DNA of 5,470 nt from Pseudomonadota bacterium (lineage in GTDB: Bacteria; Myxococcota; UBA9042; PHBI01). A program made the translations under genes and the position numbers. The stretch's first letter is position 1. The number at the start of each line of letters is the position of its first letter. The DNA lies in NCBI GenBank assembly GCA_005788935.1, contig SYAK01000181.1, forward strand, positions 1 to 5,470, written 5' to 3'. Below the pieces are notes generated by a model. That model searched no databases, was not told the origin of the DNA, and saw only the letters and a program-made list of their open reading frames with translations. Of this stretch, positions 1-5,414 are shown in pieces.

Positions 1-1
1 A

Positions 2-103
2 CCACGGCTCGACGTCACGACCGTCATGACGATGACGCTGCCCGCCCGCCGCGGGGCGCCTCCGCCAGCTCCCACCGCGCGCGTGCCGAGCGGCCGCACC
101 TGA
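2..103 (+). CDS. Possible 3' end of an unidentified upstream gene (partial)
   Basis: The frame starting at base 2 is open to a TGA at 101-103 and gives a 33-residue tail that begins PRLDVTTVMTMTLPARRG and ends in a Pro/Ala/Arg-rich stretch. Nearly all its codons end in G or C, as in the real genes of this window. The frame beginning at base 3 has stops, while the frame at base 1 is also open, so the assignment rests on codon bias only. In many flagellar clusters flhA lies just before flhF, so an FlhA C-terminus is the positional guess. The residues resemble FlhA tails only loosely and I do not claim that identity. The stop lies 64 bases before the flhF start, close enough for co-transcription. 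Confidence 0.3.
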   Translation, partial: PRLDVTTVMTMTLPARRGAPPPAPTARVPSGRT

Positions 104-148
104 CACTTCCCCTCGCCTCGCCCGCGGGCTATGACCCGCCCGCCCCCC

Positions 149-153
149 AGGAG
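149..153 (+). promoter_or_regulatory. Ribosome binding site of flhF, long spacing
   Basis: AGGAG lies 14 bases before the ATG at 168, longer than the 5-10 bases seen at the other genes here. The flhF frame is closed by a TGA at 132-134 and holds no other ATG, GTG or TTG between that stop and 168, so the start is fixed despite the poor spacing. This suggests modest initiation of flhF. Confidence 0.5.
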
Positions 154-167
154 CACGAGCCACGCCA

Positions 168-1505
168 ATGTCGACCGCGCCGCCGACCTCGAGCCAGACC
201 GCCAACCGCCAAGCCAACGCCGAGGTCTTCCTCGCGTCGGCGATGCAGGACGCGTTTGCCCGTGTCAAGGCCGCGTTCGGGGCCGAGGCGGTCATCCTGT
301 CGGCCCGTGACCGCGGTCCAGGTGCGCCGACCGGCTCGCGCTTCGAGGTCATCGCGTCCCGTCCGGAAGACGCCGCGCCCGCTGCGCGCCCGGTGACCCG
401 TCGTCCGCTGCGACCTGAGGCCCTGCCCACCCCAGCGGCGCGACAGGACGAAGCGCCCGAGCCGGCCGTTGGTGCGCCACCCCCTCTGCCTCCGACCCGG
501 AAAGCGGCGAAGGTGCAAGCTGCCGAGCCCCCGCCAGTCCCGGAGTCCGAGCCCGAGGAGGAGCGCTCCATCGAGGACGCGCAGGCCGAGGCCATACGTC
601 GCACCCTCAAGCAGCTCCGCGGTCTCGAGCGAAACGCCCAGGACCTTGAGAGCCGCATCGAGTCGCTCGGCCAAAAGGAGCAGTACCTTCGCGAAGAGGT
701 CGCCCGTCTCGCGCATGCCCGCGAGCTCCTCGAGCAGGGTCAGCCGCTCGTTCGCCTCATCGCCGCGGGGCTTGACCGCGATTTTGCCGAGTCCCTGCTC
801 GCGAGCGCGCGCGCCCGCCTCGGCGAGGGGCACGATCTCGACCGCGCGACGTTGCCCGCCATCAAGGCCGAGCTCGAGCAGCGCATCATCACCGCGACGC
901 CCATTCAGGACCTGCCACCTGGCGCTGTCGTGGCCCTGGTCGGCCCGATGGGGGTCGGCAAGACGACGACGCTCCTCAAGCTCGCGGGCCTCGCGGCCTT
1001 CGGGCGCGGTCGCCGCGTGGCGCTCATCACGACCGACACGAGCCGCCTCGGCGCCTTCGAGGCGATGTCCATTTACGCGGATGTCATGGACATGCCAGCG
1101 ATCCTCGCGCGCGAGCGGGCCGAGGTCGAGGAGGCCATCGATCGCCTGGCCGGCTTCGACCTGATCCTCATCGACACGGCCGGTCACACGCCGTTCGATC
1201 TCGCGCGGCGGGCCGAAATCCTGAAGCCTGTCGGCGGGCGCGAGGTGGAGCGTCACCTTGTCCTGCCTGCGACGCTGTCGCGCGCCCTGCTCGAGGACAT
1301 CCTCGCCACGTGGGAGCCGTCCTCCGTCGCCTCCGTCATCATCACCCGGCTCGACGAGGCCCGCGGCTCGCCCGCCGCACTCGCGGCGTGCGTCAAGGCC
1401 GGCTTCCGCCTGAGCCATCTCACGGCCGGCCCCGAGATCCCCGATGACATCGGGCCCGCCGACCCACCCACGGTGGCCCGTTACATCCTCGGGAGGGACG
1501 CATGA
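168..1505 (+). CDS. flhF: Flagellar biosynthesis GTPase FlhF
   Basis: FlhF is an SRP-family GTPase that marks the site of flagellar assembly at the membrane, usually the pole, and works with FlhG. The 445-residue product has the family layout. The N-terminal domain is at about 18-65 (FLASAMQDAFARVKAAFGAEAVILSAR, read in parts as AMQDAFARVKAAFG and EAVILSAR). A Pro/Ala/Glu-rich linker follows at 66-132, then a charged, probably coiled-coil stretch at 133-190, and the N and G domains from about 191 to the end. G-domain motifs are P-loop GPMGVGKTT (259-267), TDTSRLGAFEA (289-299), DTAGH (336-340), TRLDEA (393-398) and a closing LTAGPEIPDDI (418-428). The family more often has DTYR, DTAGR, TKLDE and LTTGQ, so several motifs are altered. 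Length is typical. The TGA overlaps the flhG ATG, which implies translational coupling. Identity is secure; full GTPase activity is not. Confidence 0.96.
   Translation: MSTAPPTSSQTANRQANAEVFLASAMQDAFARVKAAFGAEAVILSARDRGPGAPTGSRFEVIASRPEDAAPAARPVTRRPLRPEALPTPAARQDEAPEPAVGAPPPLPPTRKAAKVQAAEPPPVPESEPEEERSIEDAQAEAIRRTLKQLRGLERNAQDLESRIESLGQKEQYLREEVARLAHARELLEQGQPLVRLIAAGLDRDFAESLLASARARLGEGHDLDRATLPAIKAELEQRIITATPIQDLPPGAVVALVGPMGVGKTTTLLKLAGLAAFGRGRRVALITTDTSRLGAFEAMSIYADVMDMPAILARERAEVEEAIDRLAGFDLILIDTAGHTPFDLARRAEILKPVGGREVERHLVLPATLSRALLEDILATWEPSSVASVIITRLDEARGSPAALAACVKAGFRLSHLTAGPEIPDDIGPADPPTVARYILGRDA
1491..1496 (+). promoter_or_regulatory. Ribosome binding site of flhG
   Basis: GGGAGG sits inside the last codons of flhF, 5 bases before the overlapping ATG at 1502. 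It fixes the flhG start: upstream in that frame a TGA occurs at 1445-1447 and no ATG, GTG or TTG lies between. Confidence 0.8.
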
Positions 1506-2437
1506 CCACGGCGCCGCAACCCGCCTCGCGCCCGCTGCGCGTCCTCGCCATCGCGAGTGGCAAGGGGGGCGTCGGCAAGACCCAGATCGCAGTCTCCCTC
1601 GCCGTTGACCTCGCGGCCCAGGGGCGGCGCGTGCTGATCGTCGACTCCGACATCGGCCTCGCGAACGCCGACCTCCTCCTCGACGTCAACCCGTCGTGGG
1701 GGCTCGTCGACGTCGCCCGCGGCCTCGTCCCGATCGAGGACGCGATCATCCCGACGCCGCTCGGTCCGTCGCTGCTCCCGGGCAAGTCCGCCAACGCGAC
1801 CGAGCTCTCCGATGACGAGAAGCTCGCGCTGATGGCGTCACTCGATTCCCTGGGCAACTCGTTTGATTGGGTCGTCATCGACACGTCCGCGGGGCTCGGT
1901 GACAATCCGCTCTTCTTTGCGTCGGCCTCGGAAGAGATCCTCCTCATCACGACCCCCGAGCCGACGGCCCTCGCGGACACCTACGCCACCGCGCGTGCGC
2001 TGCTGCGACGCACGAACCGCCGCCGTCTGAGCCTCGTCGTCAACATGGCCGAGGATCTCCACGAGGCCGCACGGGTCCATGAGCGTCTGAACCTGCTCGT
2101 CAAGCGCTTCTGCGCGGCCGAGATCGACCTCGCGGGCTGGGTCGCCTTCGACTCGAGCGTCCACGAGGCCGTGATGGAGCGCCTGCCGATCGTCGTCGAG
2201 CGCCCGACCTCGATGGCGGGCAAGCGTCTGCGCGCGCTGTCGCAGCACCTCTTGAAGACACCGCCCTCGCAGATCGCCGACAGCGAGGTCCCCTCCGAGC
2301 TGCGCTTCTTCTGGCAGCACGTCTATGGTCAGGCGAGCCGCCGCGTCCCTGCGGAGCCAGCCTCGCCCGATGTCGAGAAGTTCTTCGGCGGCGGGCCACT
2401 CCCGCGTCCCACTCCGCCCGCCGGAGCGCCCGAGTGA
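1502..2437 (+). CDS. flhG: MinD-like ATPase FlhG (FleN), flagellar number regulator
   Basis: FlhG is a ParA/MinD-type ATPase that dimerises on ATP, binds the inner membrane and limits flagellar number, acting on FlhF, C-ring parts or the master regulator. The 311-residue protein has the deviant Walker A SGKGGVGKTQ (19-28) with signature Lys21 and Lys26, DSDIGLANAD (48-57), VVIDTSAG (124-131) and TTPEPTALADTYA (150-162), which separates FlhG from MinD and ParA. Only about 12 residues precede the first beta strand. The DQAxxLR helix with which many FlhG proteins stimulate FlhF is absent. The C-terminal third contains FFWQHVYG (269-276), which may belong to the membrane-binding helix region, and ends in a Pro/Gly-rich tail. 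The gene overlaps flhF (ATGA) and fliA (GTGA) by 4 bases each, which is strong evidence for one operon. Confidence 0.95.
   Translation: MTTAPQPASRPLRVLAIASGKGGVGKTQIAVSLAVDLAAQGRRVLIVDSDIGLANADLLLDVNPSWGLVDVARGLVPIEDAIIPTPLGPSLLPGKSANATELSDDEKLALMASLDSLGNSFDWVVIDTSAGLGDNPLFFASASEEILLITTPEPTALADTYATARALLRRTNRRRLSLVVNMAEDLHEAARVHERLNLLVKRFCAAEIDLAGWVAFDSSVHEAVMERLPIVVERPTSMAGKRLRALSQHLLKTPPSQIADSEVPSELRFFWQHVYGQASRRVPAEPASPDVEKFFGGGPLPRPTPPAGAPE
2423..2426 (+). promoter_or_regulatory. Ribosome binding site of fliA (supports GTG start)
   Basis: GGAG within the last codons of flhG lies 7 bases before the GTG at 2434. Together with the GTGA stop/start overlap it supports GTG as the fliA start. 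Confidence 0.7.
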
Positions 2438-3177
2438 GTCCACCGGAGGACCCGCGCCTCCGCGCCTACAAGCGCTTCCGGGAGCCCGGTTCGCCGACGA
2501 CCGGGACCCCGACCGACGTCAAGGAGCTCATCGCGCGCCACGCCGGACTCGTCCGCCTGTGGGCCCGCCGCTACGCCAGCACGAACCCGGCGGTCCTCGA
2601 CTGGGAGGACCTCGTGTCCGTCGGCACGATGGGGCTCATCGAGGCGTGGAGCCGTTGGGACGCTTCCTCAGGGCGCCCCTTCGAGGTGTATGCGGAGTTC
2701 CGCGTCAAGGGCGCCATCCTCGACGAGCTGCGCCGCGTCGACCCCTTCTCGCAGCTGAACCGGCGGCGCGTCAGACAGTTGACGGCCACGGTCGAACGCA
2801 TGACGCACGAGCTCGGGCGCGAGCCCGACACGACCGAGCTCGCGCACCATCTCGGCATCAGCGAGGCTGACGTCGACGAGCTGCGCGCGCTCATCCGCAC
2901 CCTCCACACAGCCCCCGCCGAAGAGGCCGACAGCACGGCCCTCGCCCGCGAGGTCACGATCTCCGGCTGGTCGCGTCAGGAGCTCGCCCTCGCCCTCGCC
3001 CAGGCCATCGAGCAGCTCGACCCCCGCAGCCGCACGATCCTCGGCCTCTACTATTCGGAGGGGCTCGCGATGCGCGAGATCGCCGACATTCTCGGCGTCA
3101 CGGAGGCCCGTGTCTCCCAGCTCAATTCGGCAGCCATCGCGCGCCTCCGCACCGCGATCGCCTCGCGCGACGACTGA
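2434..3177 (+). CDS. fliA: Flagellar sigma factor FliA (sigma-28)
   Basis: FliA directs RNA polymerase to late flagellar and chemotaxis promoters and is normally held by the anti-sigma factor FlgM. The 247-residue product carries sigma region 2 at about 33-103, including DWEDLVSVGTMGLIEAWSRWD split as DWEDLVSVGTMGLIEAW and the YAEFRVKGAILDELRR helix (86-101). Region 3 lies at about 107-150 and region 4 at about 185-240, with the helix-turn-helix REIADILGVTEARVSQL (214-230). LYYSEGL before it and VSQL within it are characteristic of FliA-type sigma factors. After region 2 the usual DW-PRS segment is replaced by DPFSQLNRRRVRQL (103-116). Start is GTG, overlapping the flhG stop; about 28 residues precede region 2. 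The order flhF-flhG-fliA is conserved in many polar flagellates. Other group 3 sigma factors (WhiG, SigD type) share this architecture, but the context favours FliA. Confidence 0.93.
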   Translation: MSPPEDPRLRAYKRFREPGSPTTGTPTDVKELIARHAGLVRLWARRYASTNPAVLDWEDLVSVGTMGLIEAWSRWDASSGRPFEVYAEFRVKGAILDELRRVDPFSQLNRRRVRQLTATVERMTHELGREPDTTELAHHLGISEADVDELRALIRTLHTAPAEEADSTALAREVTISGWSRQELALALAQAIEQLDPRSRTILGLYYSEGLAMREIADILGVTEARVSQLNSAAIARLRTAIASRDD

Positions 3178-3182
3178 GCGCC

Positions 3183-3196
3183 CGCCGCGTCCGGCG
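3183..3196 (+). terminator. Weak hairpin just after fliA
   Basis: CGCCG and CGGCG form a 5-bp stem with a 4-base loop, 5 bases after the fliA stop, followed by ATGATTTG. The stem is short and there is no true T-run, so an intrinsic terminator role is only a possibility. Confidence 0.2.
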
Positions 3197-3205
3197 ATGA
3201 TTTGC

Positions 3206-3217
3206 GTCATGCATGAC
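3206..3217. repeat. Perfect 12-base palindrome between convergent fliA and fliJ
   Basis: GTCATGCATGAC equals its own reverse complement. It lies 28 bases past the fliA stop, in the 87-base gap between fliA and the end of fliJ. The flanking bases do not extend the symmetry. It could be a protein-binding site or chance; by simple counting, about one perfect 12-base palindrome is expected somewhere in a window of this length. Confidence 0.4.
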
Positions 3218-3257
3218 CGTCACCGCTTGCATCCTGTGCCGCGCATGGCGCCCGAGA

Positions 3258-3286
3258 GGACGCGTCAGGAGTCACGCCTGACGTCC
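3258..3286. terminator. Hairpin at the convergent ends of fliA and fliJ
   Basis: CGTCAGG (3263-3269) pairs perfectly with CCTGACG (3277-3283) around a 7-base loop, and GGA/TCC extend the stem to 10 bp across a 2-base bulge. It covers the fliJ stop (complement of 3265-3267) and lies about 80 bases after the fliA stop. Neither strand has a clear T-tract, so it may act as a bidirectional mRNA-end stabiliser or a weak or Rho-assisted terminator. Confidence 0.35.
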
Positions 3287-3717
3287 GGGGCTCCGAAACG
3301 CCGCGCGCCGACCTCATCGAGCTCCTTGTTGGCCTTCCGCTCGTATTCGGTGCGGTACTCCGTCACGACCCGCTCGCGCAGTTTCTCCCGCATCCGCGCC
3401 TCGCGCCTCGCCGCGTCGGCCGCGGTCTTCGCCACCGCAGCCAAGGCCTCGAGCCGCCCGATCTCGACGAGGGCCTCGCGCTCGGCCTGCACGAACCACA
3501 CGCGGTGCCCCCAGAGCATTTCGCGCTCGAAGCCAGAGAGCCCCTGCCCAGACAGCAGACGCGCCTCCGCGGCCTCGCTCTCGCGGCGCAGCTCGGCGAG
3601 CGCCCGCACGGCTTCGTCGACCGCACGTTCGGCCGCCGCGAACTCCGCGATCGCCTGCTTCTCGACGAGCTCCGCGATCCGGAGGATCTTCTTCACCAGC
3701 ACCACCCGCTGCTTCAC
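3265..3717 (-). CDS. fliJ: Flagellar export protein FliJ
   Basis: FliJ is a small coiled-coil protein of the flagellar type III export apparatus. It sits in the FliI ATPase ring, links it to the FlhA export gate and helps hand over substrates and chaperones. The 150-residue product (family about 140-150) is almost wholly charged alpha helix: the N-terminus reads KQRVVLVKKILRIAELVEKQ, and the C-terminus has YERKANKELDEVGARRF (125-141), a recognisable FliJ ending. A Trp-Gly-rich turn (LSGQGLSGFEREMLWG, 55-70) separates the two helical arms. I chose the GTG at 3715-3717 because a GGAGG lies 5 bases upstream and the FliJ-like sequence begins there; the frame is open much further, but only as antisense of flgH. 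The gene is alone on its strand, away from the usual fliF-fliG-fliH-fliI group. GC-rich codon use matches its neighbours. Confidence 0.88.
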   Translation of the reverse strand: MKQRVVLVKKILRIAELVEKQAIAEFAAAERAVDEAVRALAELRRESEAAEARLLSGQGLSGFEREMLWGHRVWFVQAEREALVEIGRLEALAAVAKTAADAARREARMREKLRERVVTEYRTEYERKANKELDEVGARRFGAPDVRRDS

Positions 3718-3722
3718 ACGCG

Positions 3723-3727
3723 CCTCC
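3723..3727 (-). promoter_or_regulatory. Ribosome binding site deciding the fliJ start
   Basis: CCTCC on the plus strand reads GGAGG on the minus strand, 5 bases before the GTG at 3717. This supports the short 150-residue FliJ against extension into the open frame upstream. Confidence 0.75.
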
Positions 3728-3758
3728 GTCCGGAAACGTGACAAAAAGGGCGCCGCGG

Positions 3759-3774
3759 TGCAAACATCGCTCGA
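3759..3774 (-). promoter_or_regulatory. Candidate sigma-54 promoter for fliJ
   Basis: Read on the minus strand, TCGAGCG-ATGT-TTGCA aligns with the sigma-54 consensus TGGCACG-N4-TTGCA. The -12 box is perfect and the spacing exact, but the -24 box matches at only 4 of 7 bases and one of the two near-invariant G's is a C. Transcription would begin near 3748, about 31 bases before the fliJ GTG, very similar to the flgH leader length. Confidence 0.4.
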
Positions 3775-3795
3775 ACGTCGTCCGCCCCTCGGTTC

Positions 3796-3811
3796 GGGCA
3801 CGGTTCTTGCT
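3796..3811 (+). promoter_or_regulatory. Sigma-54 (-24/-12) promoter of flgH-flgF-flgG
   Basis: GGGCACG-GTTC-TTGCT matches the RpoN consensus TGGCACG-N4-TTGCW at all positions except the first. The GG at 3797-3798 is not used for register; the GG at 3796-3797 followed by 10 bases and the GC at 3809-3810 gives the exact required spacing. The start of transcription is predicted near 3822, giving a leader of about 28 bases before the flgH ATG. Such promoters need an enhancer-binding activator (FlrC, FleR or similar), which is not encoded here. Confidence 0.78.
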
Positions 3812-3828
3812 TCCCACTTCGACCGTCC

Positions 3829-3839
3829 CTCCGACGGAG
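3829..3839 (+). promoter_or_regulatory. flgH ribosome binding site within an inverted repeat
   Basis: CTCCGACGGAG is symmetric about its central A, and its right arm contains the GGAG (3836-3839) that lies 10 bases before the flgH ATG. In RNA, CTCC could pair with GGAG around a GAC loop and mask the site. With only 4 bp the fold would be weak; the symmetry may be chance. Confidence 0.4.
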
Positions 3840-3849
3840 CGCCGCCACG

Positions 3850-4563
3850 ATGACCACCCGCCTGCCAAGCCGCCTCCACGCCAGCGTCCTCTGCGCCGCG
3901 GTCGCCTCGGCCTGTCTCGGGGGGTGCGGAGTCAGCCACATCGACGGCTACGAACCGAAGCGCCGCACCTACCAGAGCGGTGTCGAGCTCAAGTCCTTCG
4001 GCGAGCGGCCTGCCAACGGTTCGCTCTACACCCGCGCCAGCCAGACCAGCTACCTGTTCGCCGACCAGCGCGCGATGCGCGAGGGCGACATCCTGCGCGT
4101 CAACGTCGTCGAGGACGCGCGCGCCGAGCGGGGGGCCTCGACCGAGCTCTCCCGCGAGTCGAACAACCAGCTCTCGATCGCGTCCTTCCTCGGCCTCATG
4201 AAGGTCCTCGGGCCCGGCCTCGACGAGGACATCCTGAACGCCGCCCAGAAGACCGACTTCGCTGGCTCTGGCCAGACCAGCCGCCAGGACTCCGTCCGCG
4301 CCATCGTGCCAGCGATGGTCAAGCAGGTCCTGCCGAACGGGACCCTCTTCATCGAGGGCCACCGCGTCATCCTCGTCAACGACGAGGAGCACCACTTCTA
4401 CGTGAGCGGTGTCATTCGCCCCGTCGACATCATGGACGACAACTCGGTCGACTCCGCGCGCATCGCTGATGCCGAGATCGAGTTCACCGGCCGCGGCGTC
4501 GTCAGCGAGAAACAGCGCCCGGGCTGGCTGCAGCGCGGCCTCGACATCATCACGCCCTTCTGA
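3850..4563 (+). CDS. flgH: Flagellar L-ring lipoprotein FlgH
   Basis: FlgH forms the outer-membrane L-ring around the distal rod, acting as a bushing with the FlgI P-ring. The 237-residue product starts with a lipoprotein signal: Arg4 and Arg8, a hydrophobic stretch at about 11-25, and lipobox LGGC with Cys26 as the predicted lipidated residue. The +2 residue is Gly, which fits outer-membrane sorting. Family motifs follow: GSLYTRASQTSYLFADQRA (57-75), REGDILRVNVVEDARA (77-92), VLPNGTLFIEGHR (160-172), SGVIRPVDIMDDNSV (186-200), IADAEIEFTGRGVV (205-218), and the C-terminal PGWLQRGLDIITPF (224-237), a hallmark FlgH ending. Length matches the family (about 230). It is first in a transcript with flgF (25-base gap), behind a sigma-54 promoter. 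More commonly flgH follows flgG or flgA, so its position ahead of flgF is unusual. Confidence 0.96.
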   Translation: MTTRLPSRLHASVLCAAVASACLGGCGVSHIDGYEPKRRTYQSGVELKSFGERPANGSLYTRASQTSYLFADQRAMREGDILRVNVVEDARAERGASTELSRESNNQLSIASFLGLMKVLGPGLDEDILNAAQKTDFAGSGQTSRQDSVRAIVPAMVKQVLPNGTLFIEGHRVILVNDEEHHFYVSGVIRPVDIMDDNSVDSARIADAEIEFTGRGVVSEKQRPGWLQRGLDIITPF

Positions 4564-4576
4564 CGCTCCGACGCAC

Positions 4577-4582
4577 GAGGAG
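4577..4582 (+). promoter_or_regulatory. Ribosome binding site of flgF
   Basis: GAGGAG lies 6 bases before the ATG at 4589, and the product starting there (MANGIYVATSGAM) has a proper rod-protein N-terminus. The same frame stays open upstream to about 4409, but only as a shadow of flgH. Confidence 0.8.
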
Positions 4583-4588
4583 AACCCA

Positions 4589-5380
4589 ATGGCCAACGGT
4601 ATCTACGTCGCGACCTCGGGCGCCATGGCGCAGCTGAGGAACCTCGAGGTCCTCGCCAACAACCTGGCGAACGCCCGCACGACCGGGTTCAAGGCGGACC
4701 GCCTGACCTTTCAGGAGCAGCTCGCGATCGAGCGCGACACGACCCGCACGACCTACCTGAACCCGCCTGGTGGCGAGGCCGGTCCAGGGCTCCTCGCGCG
4801 ATCGCCGCAGGTCGAGGTCGACAAGCACTTCGTCACCACCCGCGACGACATCGCCGACGTCTCGAGCGGTGCCATCCGCCGCACCGACAACCCGCTCGAC
4901 GTCGCCATCACCGGCAACGGCTTCCTGCGCATCGAGACGCCGCTCGGCGAGCGGCTGACGCGCAGTGGTCAGCTCGTCATCGACGGGGACGGCGCGCTGC
5001 GGACGAACGCGGGTCACCGCGTGCTCTCCGACAGCGGTGGGCCCATCTTCCTGCCGCCCGACGAGATCCCGACCATCGAGGCCGACGGCTCGATCTACAC
5101 GAGCTACGGGGCGACGGTGCGGCTCGGGATCGCGACCGTCGACCTCGCCGCGGGAATCGAGAAGGACCCGCAGGGCTTCTTCCTCCCTCCCGCGGACGGC
5201 GACGCGCCAGCACTCCCGCAGACGAGCGTGCTGTCCGGGCACCTCGAGGAGTCGAACGCCTCCCCCGTCCGCACGATGATGGACCTCATTCGCGTCCAGC
5301 GTTCGTTTGGCGCCCTCCAGAAGGTCATCACGACCTCGGGCGACATGGACAAGGCCGCCAACTCGATCATCGGCCGCTGA
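4589..5380 (+). CDS. flgF: Flagellar basal-body rod protein FlgF
   Basis: FlgF is a proximal rod subunit, exported by the flagellar type III system without a cleaved signal and assembled in the periplasm below FlgG. The 263-residue product shows the rod/hook family layout. The N-terminal helix has LANNLANARTTGFKADR (22-38). The central Flg_hook-type domain includes RRTDNPLDVAITGNGFLRI (97-115) and TPLGERLTRSGQL (117-129). The C-terminal helix contains SNASPVRTMMDLIRVQRSF (222-240) and ends DMDKAANSIIGR. The PLDVAI-G-GFL block and the size, nearer FlgF than FlgE, plus a clear FlgG start immediately downstream, favour FlgF. A paralogous FlgG-like rod protein is the only real alternative. The N- and C-terminal heptads should pack as the D0 coiled coil. 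Gap to flgG is 34 bases, so co-transcription is likely. Confidence 0.93.
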   Translation: MANGIYVATSGAMAQLRNLEVLANNLANARTTGFKADRLTFQEQLAIERDTTRTTYLNPPGGEAGPGLLARSPQVEVDKHFVTTRDDIADVSSGAIRRTDNPLDVAITGNGFLRIETPLGERLTRSGQLVIDGDGALRTNAGHRVLSDSGGPIFLPPDEIPTIEADGSIYTSYGATVRLGIATVDLAAGIEKDPQGFFLPPADGDAPALPQTSVLSGHLEESNASPVRTMMDLIRVQRSFGALQKVITTSGDMDKAANSIIGR

Positions 5381-5402
5381 GCCGCCCCCCTCCAGACCCT
5401 CG

Positions 5403-5408
5403 AAGGAG
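5403..5408 (+). promoter_or_regulatory. Ribosome binding site of flgG
   Basis: AAGGAG lies 6 bases before the ATG at 5415. The intergenic stretch 5381-5414 shows no promoter or terminator, in keeping with flgF-flgG being one transcript. Confidence 0.75.
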
Positions 5409-5414
5409 TCCACG

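Noticed and set aside
104..167. Possible promoter before flhF
   Set aside because: I found no -24/-12, -35/-10 or sigma-28-like pair in this short C-rich gap. Transcription from further upstream is more likely.
129..1418. A long minus-strand open frame of 429 codons opposite flhF
   Set aside because: Its product is Arg/Gly/Asp-rich low-complexity sequence, as expected when GC-rich codons are read on the opposite strand. The plus strand encodes a clear FlhF.
2325..2870. A 181-codon plus-strand frame spanning the flhG/fliA junction
   Set aside because: Arg/Pro/Ala-rich and out of frame with both recognised genes, with no motif of its own; a GC-bias shadow.
4409..4588. Extension of flgF upstream into flgH
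   Set aside because: The added residues are Ser/Arg/Pro-rich shadow sequence of flgH. The ATG at 4589 has a strong ribosome binding site and begins a normal rod-protein N-terminus.
3718..4596. Extension of fliJ upstream, giving a 443-residue minus-strand protein
   Set aside because: The extra 293 codons run antisense to flgH and through the divergent promoter region, and show no domain. A GGAGG placed 5 bases before the GTG at 3717 and the FliJ-like N-terminus fix the shorter start.
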